A stretch of 64,000 nt of DNA from Begonia masoniana (taxonomy: Eukaryota > Streptophyta > Magnoliopsida > Cucurbitales > Begoniaceae), in NCBI GenBank assembly GCA_022432975.1, contig CM039509.1, forward strand, positions 2,845,982 to 2,909,981, in the 5' to 3' direction. The stretch's first letter is position 1. Each line of letters opens with the position of its first letter. Made by a program: the position numbers and the translations under genes. The notes beneath the pieces are model-generated. The model was not told the origin of the DNA. It worked only from the letters and a program-made list of their open reading frames with translations, and did no database searches. This document shows positions 52,301-62,900 of this stretch, piece by piece.

Positions 52301-53824
52301 AGTTTGCCTTCCGGCTGACGTCATCGGCAGGAGAAGTGTGATAGAAGTTGTATGAGTTTGCCTTCCGGCTGACGTCATCGGCAGGAGAAGTGTGATAGAA
52401 GTTGTATGAGTTTGCCTTCCGGCTGACGTCATCGAAGAGGAGAATTGTTGTCTTCCGGCTGACGTCATCGGCAGGAGAAGTGTGATAGAAGTTGTATGAG
52501 TTTGCCTTCCGGCTGACGTCATCGGAAGAGGAGAATTGTTGTCTTCCGGCTGACGTCATCGAAGAGGAGAATTGTTGTCTTCCGGCTGACGTCATCGGCA
52601 GGAGAAGTGTGATAGAAGTTGTATGAGTTTGCCTTCCGGCTGACGTCATCGGCAGGAGAAGTGTGATAGAAGTTGTATGAGTTTGCCTTCCGGCTGACGT
52701 CATCGAAGAGGAGAATTGTTGTCTTCCGGCTGACGTCATCGAAGAGGAGAATTGTTGTCTTCCGGCTGACGTCATCGGAAGAGGAGAATTGTTGTCTTCC
52801 GGCTGACGTCATCGGAAGAGGAGAATTGTTGTCTTCCGGCTGACGTCATCGAAGAGGAGAATTGTTGTCTTCCGGCTGACGTCATCGGAAGGGGAAAGAT
52901 GGTTGTCTTCCGGCTGACGTCATCGGAAGAGGAGAATTGTTGTCTTCCGGCTGACGTCATCGGCAGGAGAAGTGTGATAGAAGTTGTATGAGTTTGCCTT
53001 CCGGCTGACGTCATCGGAAGAGGAGAATTGTTGTCTTCCGGCTGACGTCATCGAAGAGGAGAATTGTTGTCTTCCGGCTGACGTCATCGAAGAGGAGAAT
53101 TGTTGTCTTCCGGCTGACGTCATCGGAAGAGGAGAATTGTTGTCTTCCGGCTGACGTCATCGAAGAGGAGAATTGTTGTCTTCCGGCTGACGTCATCGGA
53201 AGGGGAAAGATGGTTGTCTTCCGGCTGACGTCATCGGAAGAGGAGAATTGTTGTCTTCCGGCTGACGTCATCGAAGAGGAGAATTGTTGTCTTCCGGCTG
53301 ACGTCATCGGCAGGAGAAGTGTGATAGAAGTTGTATGAGTTTGCCTTCCGGCTGACGTCATCGAAGAGGAGAATTGTTGTCTTCCGGCTGACGTCATCGG
53401 AAGAGGAGAATTGTTGTCTTCCGGCTGACGTCATCGGCAGGAGAAGTGTGATAGAAGTTGTATGAGTTTGCCTTCCGGCTGACGTCATCGGCAGGAGAAG
53501 TGTGATAGAAGTTGTATGAGTTTGCCTTCCGGCTGACGTCATCGGAAGGGGAAAGATGGTTGTCTTCCGGCTGACGTCATCGGCAGGAGAAGTGTGATAG
53601 AAGTTGTATGAGTTTGCCTTCCGGCTGACGTCATCGGAAGGGGAAAGATGGTTGTCTTCCGGCTGACGTCATCGGAAGGGGAAAGATGGTTGTCTTCCGG
53701 CTGACGTCATCGGCAGGAGAAGTGTGATAGAAGTTGTATGAGTTTGCCTTCCGGCTGACGTCATCGGAAGGGGAAAGATGGTTGTCTTCAAGAATTTCGT
53801 GACGGTCATCCTCGGGTCGTTACA
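49363..53824 (+). repeat. Right LTR of gypsy element 2, expanded
   Basis: 4462 bp. The first 1.75 kb is essentially the same as the left LTR. The array has about 63 units instead of 15. After the last unit the sequence jumps from gttgtcttc to aagaatttcgtgacgg, so about 440 bp present in the left LTR (about 44263-44703) are missing. Confidence 0.93.
51123..53790 (+). repeat. TGACGTCA tandem array, right LTR (about 63 units)
   Basis: It has the same A, B and C units as the left LTR, plus a shortened A type (35 bp, tcgaagagg instead of tcggaagagg). The first part keeps the B-C-A order of the left LTR; later the order becomes irregular with runs of A and B. Almost all units keep TGACGTCA; exceptions are near 51790 (ctgcgtca) and a lost base near 51190. 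Long minus frames (repeating MTSAGRQ) are by-products of the repeat. Confidence 0.93.
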
Positions 53825-54394
53825 ATGAGTGTAGCGAGTAGCCGATGTTCACACACTTCCCACATCACAGAAATCATCAGCAGCAACTTTTTCCGCCACA
53901 AGTCTTAGATCTTCATTTTCCAGAGTTGATCGTATAAGAGTACATACTCGTCGGCGATGGCAGCTTGAGAGATTTTGACTCCTGGATTTAAGAGAAAATA
54001 GCGGCGAATGGCTTTTGCAATCTTGTGAGCCAAGGAGAGGAGGAAGAGCGAGAGAGAGAAGAAGAAGAAGCAATCTTGAGAGCCTGAGAGCCAGGGTTGC
54101 GGGGAGAGGAGGAAGAGAGAGAGAGAGAGAGAGGAGAAGAAGAAGAAATGGGCGAAGAAATGGGCCAGCCATCTCCCAGGTTTTTCTTTTCTTGTTTTTT
54201 AATTAATTATCATCAAAAAAATATTTTAAAAATATAATTAAAAGCTTAAAAAAAATTAAAGGAATGGGAGGGAACCGGTACCGAACCGATTCCGCTATGG
54301 ACCGGTTCTGGTTTCGGGAATTAAATTCCCGAAACCAACAGTCCGGTCCGGTTCTGGGCCAGAACCGGCCCCGACCGGACCGTGCCCAGCCCTA

Positions 54395-57300
54395 ATATTG
54401 CCAGTGAACATCAGAGGGAGCATGCATAAATTGAGTAACCTTGTTCACTACAAAAGTTGTATATGGTCTAGTAAGATAACAATATTGGAGACCACCAACA
54501 ATGTTACGATATAGGTAGTCATCAAGTAACGGTGTGCCATAATGTATGGACATGATGGGACCCGATACCATTGGAGTAGGGATAGGTTTGCAAGAATCCA
54601 TCTTGGCTCTGTGAAGCAACTCAATAATGTATCTTGATTGAGAGAAATGCATACCAAAAGAAGTCCTAGAAACCAAAATACCAAGGAAATAAGAGAGAGG
54701 ACCGAGATCACGAACCACAAACTGATGATGCAAAATAACTGAGAAACTGATCCATTAACGAGATGGAGTCACCCGTACGAATAATATCATCGACATATAC
54801 CAACATAAGTAAGATAGAGTGCTTTCAGCAAATGAACAAAGATGTATCGGATTTTGAAGCTGAGAAACCCCAGGCAAGCGGAGCAGCGTATAACTTATTG
54901 TACCAAGCTCTAGGTGATTGTTTGAGTCTATACAAAGCTTTCTGTAATAAGCAAACAACAGAAGGATGAGAAGAATCAATGAACCTCGGAGGTTGTTGCA
55001 TAAAAATTGTGTCAGTTAAATCACCATGTAAGAAGATGGAAGGCTAAAGATAAAATGGTACGAACAGTAGGAGGTTTGACCACTAGGCTAAAAGTTTCAT
55101 CATAATCAACAACCTAAGTCTGATCATAACCTTTGGCCACTAACTTGGCTTTATAACGACTGACGGAGTTAAGCTTTACCTTGAAAATCCACTTGCAGCC
55201 GATAAGTTTGGCACCAGTTGGTAAGGAAACAAGCTGTCAAGTGTTGTTCTTGTAAAGGACCGAAATTTCATCTTGCATATAGCAACCATCCAATTAAGAC
55301 TTTTAGAGGCCTGGTGGAAAGTTTTCGACTCAAAGGGTAAATCTGCTTAAGTAGATAGAGCCCTTGGTTTGAAAATACCATCCTTTGATCGAGTCCTCAT
55401 GGAATGACGATTGACTGTAAGAGATCTCTGGTTCTATTGAGAGGGGATAGCTGGGATATAAGAAGAATGAAGATGCACAGTGGGAGTGAGAAAAGGGACG
55501 GTAGGGAGGATAGGAGTAGGCTCGAGTAAATGGTTTAGAAGGGTGGGTAATGGAAGAATAGGTAACGATATAATGGGAATAGAGGGAGAAGATAATGATG
55601 GCAAGGAGGGAGAAAAAGCGGAGAAAGGAAACGAAGACTCATCAAATGTAACATGACGAGTGATATAAACTTTATTGGAAATAGGATTGAAACAAAGATA
55701 ACCCTTGTGATGTCAATTGTAACATAAAAAGACGCAAGGAAGAGAACGGGGCTTTAATTTATTTTGGTTGAAAGGGCGAAGAAAGGGAAAACAAAGACAT
55801 CCAAACACACAGAGCGAGGAGTAAGGAGGAAGAGAATGAAAGAGGCATTCAAATGGAGATTTATTGTTTAAAACTGGAGTAGGTAAAAAATTAATCAACA
55901 TAGTGGCAGTGCTAAAAGCATAGGGCTAAAAATGTTGAGGCACGAATGAGTGAAAAATGAGGGCTAAACTAGTTTCAACAACATGACGATTTTTTCGTTC
56001 AACACCACTATTTTGATTAGGTGTGCAAGGACAAGAGACTCAATGATAAATGCCAAGAGATATAAAGACAGTAAATAAGGATTGAAATTGTCCACCCCAA
56101 TCGGATTGAACACTTTTAACAGAGGCACCAATTTGGTTTGAACAAATTTATGAAAATCAAGAAAAGATTGGTGAACAACACTTTTTAATTTTAAGCAAAA
56201 AGTTCACGTAAAGCGAGAGTAGTCATTAACACAAAGTAGAAAATAACGATCGCCAATAACATAATTAATAGGGGATGGACCCCAAACATCCATATGCACT
56301 AATCCAAAAGGAGGCAGAGCATGAGAAGTAGAAATGTAAAAAGGCAAGTGATGGTTCTTGCTCATTTGGCAAGTAGTACATAGTTTTTAGAAAGTACATT
56401 TAACAAAAGAAACATTACATAAACTCAAAGCAGATGGGTGCCCGAGACGAAAATGCCACAATTGAGAATTCTAGAAAATTTGGGAAGAGGCAAGGACCGA
56501 AGTGATGGCTGTCAAGGACAAAGCATGAAATGCAAAAGGAGTTTTGTAAAGACTATTACTGACTGAACCACAAAGAAGTGTTTGGTGGGAAATCTGATCC
56601 TCAATCAAAAAATAATCGAAGTGAAATTCAACGAAAATGGGACTGTCATTACAAAGCTGATGGATACTAAGAAGATTATGAGATAAGAGTGGAGCTTGAA
56701 AAACATTGTGTAAGTAAAGAGGACGATCAACAGTTTGAATAACAGTAAAACCAGAGTTAGAAATAGAAAAAGGTTTACCGTCAGTGGTGAAAACCTGGGT
56801 AGAGCCATTGTATGGAGTAGAGTTTTGCAGCACGAAGGAATTAGATGTAAAATGATGAGTGTCACCGGAATCTCTCATTCATTGTCCTACCAATGCAGAT
56901 GCAGACTAAGCAGTAAGGCAAAAGACCAGCTGAGTTCGCCTAAGCAGAAGAGGGGAAGGTGTTCGGGTTACTAGAGTTCGGGTAAGAGGGATTCGGGTAA
57001 GTGGAGTTCGGGAAAGGGCCAGAATAAAGAGTGGGCAAATAAGACTCATTGAGCCTGTGGTAGCAAACCGCTGCTGAATGGCCCACCTTATGACAAATTT
57101 GGCAGCTAGGCCTGTTGGACCCGGGTCGGGGCGAGCTCCAGCCAGTGGTTAGTTGTGGTTCAAAACCCAAACCACGTACAATCTGATGGTTCAAAAATGG
57201 AGGCGTGAAAGTAGGTCAGAAGTGGGGTGAACGATGACCTAGGAGGACAGAATGGCCTCTGAACGACAGCATTGACTTGAATGGAACTCGGAGTCAGAAG

Positions 57301-57990
57301 CTAGGTTGCTAAGTTCTTGAGTTCTGTTTCTCCAGACGAAAATCATAGCTCTGGAGAAGGTTATGGATCTCCTCAAGAGGCGGTTGATCAATGCGATTGG
57401 TGATGGAGGTGACAAATGGGTTATATTCACTACCCAGACCACCAAGAAAGTAGATTAAGTTGTCACCATAGGACACTGGCTCGCCGATAGCTGATAAGGT
57501 ATTGCATATTGATGTGAGATTTTGTATATAGGTAGCGGCTGAAATGTCATCCTTCAACAGACTGTGAAGTTGGCTACGGAGGTCAGTTATTCTATCTAAG
57601 GAAGATGAAGAAAACATTCGATCAAGTGCTAACTAAATTTCTTTTGCAGTTTCTCGACTAACTATTTGAGGAAGTATTTCTTCAAAAAGAGAGAAAAAAA
57701 TCCAACTCATGATGAGCCGATTATAACGTTGTCAAACTGTAAAATCTGGATTCAGCTAACTAGAAAAGGAATCAAGAATTTGAGGGGGAGGAGGATAAGA
57801 ACTATCAAGAATGTTGTCAATCCCGTTTACTATGACAACATTTATGAGTTGTACTTTCCAAACAAGGTAATTTGTGGAATCCAGTTTAATTGTTAGAGTT
57901 TAGTTCATTGATAGGAAAGGAGGAAGGGAGGCGGCCAGATGAGAATTTGGGATTGTGGAGCTTGAAAATGTCATCGGCTCTGATACTAAA
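54395..57990 (-). pseudogene. Copia gag, protease, integrase and RT remains
   Basis: Read right to left: gag (SSSSLDRITDLRSQLHSLLK, GEPVSYGDNLIYFLGGLG; about 57617-57310), a zinc knuckle CQICHKVGHSAAVCYHR (about 57115-57060), protease and pre-integrase (DSGDTHHFTSNSF, LLSIHQLCNDSPIFVEFHFD; about 56870-56560), integrase C-terminal part (LPTPVLNNKSPFECLFH, FGCLCFPFLRP; about 55890-55720), and reverse transcriptase (FVVRDLGPLSYFLGI, QSRYIIELL; about 54730-54400). Stops and frame changes interrupt all domains. RNase H continues at 41522-41083 beyond the hAT insertion. Confidence 0.88.
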
Positions 57991-57992
57991 AT

Positions 57993-58396
57993 TGTAACGA
58001 CCCCATTTCCCAGCAAGATATTGTCCGTTCTGGGGATTGGGCCGTAGCCCAATATCCTCCCCTCACGGCTTTGTTTGGCGAGAACTTCCCGGAAAGTCAC
58101 CCAACCTGAAATTGCTCTCGCCGAAGCACTTTTAACTTCGGAGTTCTTATGGGATCCGTTGTCAATTGTGCTCCAAAACGCGTCTTGCTATCTAGGGAGG
58201 GATCTCTTAGATATGTTTCATTTCGATGTACTTCCCCAAGCGATGTGGGATTGTGACAACCCCCTCTTTAAGACCCGGGATTCGCCTATACTCGAGTCTG
58301 GGATTCGCCTACACTCGGCTTAGGTCCCGAGGTTTGCCCCTCAACCCGAAGTTTGTCCCGCAGTCGTACACACACGTTCACATTCGGGTCATCACA
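57993..58396. mobile_element. Solo LTR-like insertion at the copia LTR/primer-site junction
   Basis: 404 bp starting TGTAACGACCCC and ending GGTCATCACA, flanked by the perfect 5-bp duplication AAAAT (57988-57992; 58397-58401). It lies between the copia primer site and 5' LTR, pushing them apart. Contents such as agatattgtccg, aaaacgcgtcttgct and gcgatgtgggattgtgaca resemble a family of plant LTRs I have seen often in eudicots. No coding. An internal TGTGACAACCCC at 58252 could be a second end, so it may be composite. Confidence 0.75.
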
Positions 58397-58397
58397 A

Positions 58398-58653
58398 AAA
58401 TAGAATTCTGAAAAAGGTTGAAGGAGAAGGGAGAAGACGAAGAAGAGAGAAGAAGAGATATTCTGCTTGATAAAATTCTTTGTTGTATATGTTTTCACAC
58501 TGGTGTAATTACAATGTACATATGTATTTATAATAAACTGATGACAAAGATAATTAAGGAAAAACTATAATTAAGAGCTAATCATTCTTAGAGTTCGTAT
58601 CTACAAGCGAAACGAATTATCTGAAAATAATAATGAAATGCTACATGCTAACA
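58398..58653 (-). repeat. 5' LTR of the copia element
   Basis: 256 bp, on the plus strand from aaatagaattctg to atgctaaca; followed by the target duplication GTTAT. It contains a segment near 58590-58625 absent from the other LTR. Confidence 0.9.
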
Positions 58654-58658
58654 GTTAT

Positions 58659-60344
58659 GACTTGCTCTTATTTTCTTTAATTGCTTTCGACTACAAAAAC
58701 TCATTGTTTGTTGCCAATGGTGTTTCTTTTATAGTCGTGATTTTTTTTTTTGAACAGATACCACTATTTGTCATGGGTTAGTTGTGAAACCAAATACTGA
58801 AATAAGAGAGAAGATAGAGAAGAAAAGGAGGGAGAAGACTTCAAATCTTTCACGCAAATAATGTCTTCCTCAATGCCTTCTAACTATTTTGGTATCTTTC
58901 TAATCCGTCTAGTGATAATATTCACTCAAAGTTAGTGTGATAACAAGATTTGACACGATTATTGTGTCAAATAAATAAAAAGCTGAAGGACATGAAGATT
59001 CTTAACCCTTTGTTAATGAATGTGAAATAATAAAGTTTCACTCGTAAAGAGATGTAAATTTCATAATCTTCCATTAATGGGGGTAAATTAATAAAATTTC
59101 GCTTGTAAATGAGTGTAGTATTCATAACCATTCATTACCGGGTGAGAATTAATGGGATTTCTCTTCTAAATAGAAGAAAATGAAATTGAGATGTTTGATT
59201 TTGATATTTGATAGATGGTTAGGAATAATTCTAAGGGGTTTTGAAAAAAATTGAATTTTGAACGCACGATTGATCTGTGATTGACGAAATTTGGCATTGT
59301 TTTTTTATTACAGTTGAGTCATTCGAGTTCTTAGTATCTTCAATATAATTAGTTTCATCTTTAGAACTTTCATTAGTCTTTAACAAAATAAAATCAGTTG
59401 GTGGTCGACCTTTTCCCGTTTTTGATAGACTGCGAGATGACTGTTACGGCTCAATCTTGAAGCCTGCCAATTGACCGCTCTAACACTGGTCAAACGTTAC
59501 GTGACGACGACGACTTATTTTGAATTTGTGACGGATGACCATAAATATGTTCTGGATTACCATTGATACTTGGGCGATCATCCACAGTTCATAATGGGTC
59601 GATCACGTCTCAAAGTTGTGGACTTTTTGCCTTGTCGGCCAAAGTCGGATTCCTCAAAATTGTGTTACAATCAGTCTTTTATCCGACCAACTCCTCAGGA
59701 GGATTGTCCAAACTGTCCACTTCCATGCTCCAAAGTTCTTCCTTATAGATTTGATAACTGGGTTTACAATTGATTGAAATTTTAGACATCGATCAAGCTT
59801 TTACCGAACTTATATGATTACAATTCTTTCTCAAAACTCAAATAATAAAACGATGATTTTTCGAACACGAAAAACGAAACCAGCTCTCATGAGAAACTTT
59901 CACAAGTGAAAGGATGATGAGATAAATGAATCATTCTATTTACAGCACTAAAATTTGAATAGGTGGTCAACCCTCTTCCAATCTTTGATTTATCACGAGA
60001 TGACTACTACAACTTTTCTAGACTACCAGTCAGACTTGGGCAGTCGTCGGCTTTTCAAATTAGGACAATGAATTCTCCAATTAAATCGATGAAAGTTGCA
60101 GTCGACCACGGTTCTTGATAGCAAAAAGAGAAAACATCTATATTCTATCCAACCATTAATCAACAAATGCAATCATCTATTATCAAATCCAAACACCAAG
60201 TATAGCAACAATCCAGTAACGAAGGATCCCAAAAACTAGATAATTAAGTATCCGTCGGAACAAAACACCACGACCGAACAATCTAAAATAGCACGGAACA
60301 AGAATATCCAAATGTTCGTATACAAGAGGGAATAAAAAAGAAAT
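58659..60344. other. Intergenic DNA right of the copia element
   Basis: AT-rich. Two loosely similar stretches, 59395-59600 and 59955-60130, share words such as gtggtcgaccttttcc, cgagatgactnntac and cttgggc, suggesting an old repeat. No gene or RNA recognised. Confidence 0.4.
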
Positions 60345-60614
60345 CTAATGAGACAGCCTAAGGATCTGAGATAGGACTAACACCAACAAATTCAGGATCC
60401 ATAGACTCTCGTCTCTATCAATCCCCAACAGTCGATTAATCTTAAGTGCAGTCAAAACTACATCAGTTCCAAGCACAAAGCTGGTAACTTTCAAAGGATG
60501 GAGCGAAACTTCAAAATTTGCATAAAACATCCGAATTAGTCTTTCGTAAAATGTCCGGCCTAGAGTGCACAAACTATCAATCCCAACATCTTTAAACATG
60601 CTTTCAATATCCAA
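60345..60614 (-). pseudogene. Fragment of a putative plant transposon-type protein
   Basis: A minus frame of 89 codons reads LGRTFYERLIRMFYANFEVSL, then VLGTDVVLTALKINRLLGI. This resembles the conserved block (hydrophobic RxFYANL followed by a V-x-G-x-x-V segment and xLLGI) of the domain often annotated as putative plant transposon protein in retrotransposon-derived genes. No neighbouring domains are seen, so it is a relic. Resemblance is by memory of the motif only. Confidence 0.45.
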
Positions 60615-61374
60615 GGTACCAATGCTTTCAAAACTATAACCGAGCGATTTTTAAAATCCGAATCATATTTGATTTTACACTCTTCAGACTTGAAAAAGTT
60701 GGAGTACCTTTGGTCTGAAGTTTGTCGAGAAGATCCACCCCCAACGACTCCATGCTTTGGCCGTATTGCCTATGCAAGCTTCTCTCTTGCCTCTGCAATA
60801 TGTCGATCCACACATGTCAAATTAGTTATCCGGCACACTTTGCAAGCTCAAATGGATAAGAATAGCCAACAAAGACTGCAAGATCAACATTCTTCACTAG
60901 TTTGCATGCTTAAAAAGTAACTCCGTTCAAGCATTACACAACTCACCTGAAATGCAAGCGTCCGGTGACAATCCTGCCTTCCCTTTGGGTGGTCTTGGGA
61001 GTTTAGTAGTTACCTCCAATGACTCTCCATCCTCAAAAGATCGTTTCTTGCCCATCTTATCTGCAGCCAAACCTACATTTTGTTCAATAAATACACAAGA
61101 TATGAAATTTATAGTGAATAACTAGGCAATGCACAATGTTAAGAGGGGGCAGGGGTCAATTATACTTTTCATTCTTGTAATTTGAAGTTCATTTTAATTG
61201 TTTTTAAATGGGTTTTTTTGTTAATTTATACTGTTAGATTTGAATTAAAATTAGGGAAAAAAAGTTTAAGGTAAGTGACAAAATAAACCTTAAAGTATAT
61301 TCATCAACAAAATAAAACAAATCTTAAACTATCTTATGTTAATAAGTCAACTTTTCCACTGTTAAATTCAAGCG

Positions 61375-61560
61375 TAGTCGACCGCATTTTAACTGTGGGC
61401 GACTACACCTAAGTCGACTGTATGAACCCGAGGTCGCTCATTGCCTAGTTCATTTGGCACTCATTTCAAGTGCGAACGACTACATGTGTTTGCACTCATT
61501 TAAAGTGCAGGCGACTGCATTTGAACTGCGGGCGAACGCAAATGGTTGAATTGTTAACTA
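61375..61560. repeat. Degenerate GGCGACTGCA repeats
   Basis: Words such as gtagtcgaccgcattt, gtgggcgactacacc, gcgaacgactacatg, caggcgactgcattt and gcgggcgaacgcaaat recur every 20-40 bp. This block sits inside the ELM2 pseudogene region and is absent from the parent. Confidence 0.5.
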
Positions 61561-61916
61561 ATATAGTTTAAAATTTGTTTTGATATTTACCCTATAATTT
61601 AGGATTTTTATTGATAATTACCCTTAAAATTGTTTGGTTTGGTTTACTTTCTTAAGACGAACCCAATTTTCTTTCTTAAAACCGAACCTCAACTAATTAT
61701 TTCTTCTTCTCCTTCTAACTTTACTCTCTCTGTTCTCTCTCTTGTTACATTCTCTCTCCTCTCTTCTTATAGTGACCCACTAACAGAAATAATCTTGTAG
61801 TCCAGCTGAGTTTATAAAAAAAGAGCAAAAAAAAAAAACTTGGCATCGTTAGCCCACTTCTATTGGACAACTACCTTAAATTTCTCAAATGGGTAAAACA
61901 TTTCAGCCTTTATAAA

Positions 61917-61958
61917 TTACACTACACTACACTCCACTCCACTCCACTCCACTCCACA
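61917..61958 (+). repeat. ACTAC/ACTCC pentanucleotide microsatellite
   Basis: About eight tandem five-base units, first actac then actcc. Confidence 0.85.
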
Positions 61959-62370
61959 GTAGAAAAATGAAATTGTCAAATACTAAGAATATCTCCACAC
62001 TTTATAAATGAAGGGAAGTGGCCTTAATTCTGGAACCCGCAAAATACGGCAATAAAATATAAGATAAAATTATGAAAAAAGTAAAACCGAATCGATCACC
62101 TATACAAGGGTTCTCACAAATCAGCGATCAGAAACGCAGATCGAAACCGGTCCAAAACCCTAAAACTTAAATCCGATCAAGAACGCGGTTCCAAAAGAAA
62201 CCGGGTACAGACGAGAAGAGGAGATCAAGAGACAAGTGACAACCAAATAAAAAAAATGCAGAAGATTCTGTAAATGACGAAAGAGGTGCGTAAACTGTTA
62301 TTAATTACGGAGAATGCCAAAGGGTTGCGTGTTAGAAATAGAAAGGGAAGGGAGATGTATATGGTAGGGA

Positions 62371-62892
62371 TAGGGGTAGAACGGACAAAACTATAAACCG
62401 GTCCGGTTTGGTTTTGGTTTGGCCTTCAAACTCCATCGAACCGACACTGGATTCTAAAATTTTGAAATTGATGAAATTCAGTTTAGTTTCGGTTTGACTC
62501 GTGCCTAAGTGAAATTAACTGAACCTAACCAAATTATCATTGGATTTTAGACAAAATAATGGATTATAAATTGAAAATTTTGGTTAAATTCTTAGATCCT
62601 ATTTTAATAACATTTAATATAGTTAATTATATCTAATTGGTAATTTTATTATTACTCACAAAGAATGAAACTAGAGCTAATTGAAATCATAAGAATAATT
62701 TATAATTATATTTAATGAGAAGATTTGAGAATGCAGTCAATTTGATTTATCATAATTTAAAAATTATTGAATTTTATTTTTAGAATTTTTATTTGACCAT
62801 ATTTTTATATTAGCAATAGAATCAAAATAGAACTAATCGTTTCAATTTAGTTCTTTCACATAATTGAATCGAATCGAACCACGAACACTCTA
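62371..62892. mobile_element. Small non-autonomous hAT element, 522 bp
   Basis: Left end TAGGGGTAGAACGGAC; right end on the minus strand TAGAGTGTTCGTGGTTCG. Flanking 8-mers ggtaggga (62363-62370) and tgtaggga (62893-62900) match at 7 of 8. GGTTTGG and CGAACC words lie near the ends and the middle is AT-rich. No coding. It is inserted just beyond the ELM2 pseudogene. Confidence 0.6.
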
Positions 62893-62900
62893 TGTAGGGA

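Larger units (their letters stand above)
41874..53824 (+). mobile_element. Young Ty3/gypsy chromovirus (Tekay/Del type) with giant unequal LTRs
   Basis: LTRs at 41874-44739 (2866 bp) and 49363-53824 (4462 bp) begin TGTAACACCCGAC and end GTTACA. The target duplication is ATGAG (41869-41873; 53825-53829). It has a tRNA-Met primer site, a purine tract and a single uninterrupted polyprotein. By eye I found only one substitution between LTRs in the first 1.75 kb. The length difference comes from a tandem array and a deletion beside it. Recent insertion is inferred from LTR identity. Confidence 0.95.
41523..54394. mobile_element. Non-autonomous hAT element inside copia, split by gypsy 2
   Basis: The left end is TAGAGGTGGGCAGAACCGG (41523). 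The right end read on the minus strand is TAGGGCTGGGCACGGTCCGG (54394). A perfect 8-bp target duplication ATATTGCC lies at 41515-41522 and 54395-54402. Without the gypsy element and its duplication it is about 916 bp, close to the 903-bp relative at 9950-10852. Internal DNA at 53830-54200 contains a GA-rich stretch and a minus frame (NEDLRLVAEKVAADDF) that could be captured coding sequence. No transposase. Confidence 0.92.
40742..58653 (-). mobile_element. Ty1/copia retrotransposon on the minus strand, interrupted by two insertions
   Basis: Short LTRs at 40742-40960 and 58398-58653 are flanked by identical target duplications GTTAT (40737-40741; 58654-58658). On the minus strand they begin TGTTAGCATG. 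A polypurine tract (reverse of tccccctcaa) adjoins the left LTR at 40961, and a tRNA-Met primer site (reverse complement tagtatcagagcc, 57976-57988) adjoins the right one, so the element reads right to left. Removing the hAT/gypsy nest and the solo LTR with their duplications leaves about 4.6 kb, a normal copia size. Coding is interrupted by many stops. Confidence 0.92.
60750..62350 (-). pseudogene. Truncated second copy of the ELM2 gene 5' region
   Basis: 60930-61140 matches the ELM2 gene exon 1 and its 5' splice sites: ATG at 61055 opens MGKKRSFEDGES and ends at a donor at 60947, as in the original (29082-28938). 60760-60815 matches part of exon 2 (HIAEAREKLA) but with an in-frame stop where the parent has lysine. 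62025-62350 matches the promoter and first-exon DNA at 29515-30340 (words such as acccgcaaaatacggcaa and ttattaattacggag). Exon 2 and exon 1 remnants are closer together than in the parent, so internal DNA was lost. Not functional. Confidence 0.8.

Noticed and set aside
51189..53542. Long minus-strand open frames with repeating MTSAGRQ/DDVSRK peptides
   Set aside because: They are translations of the TGACGTCA tandem array and change frame with unit length; not genes.
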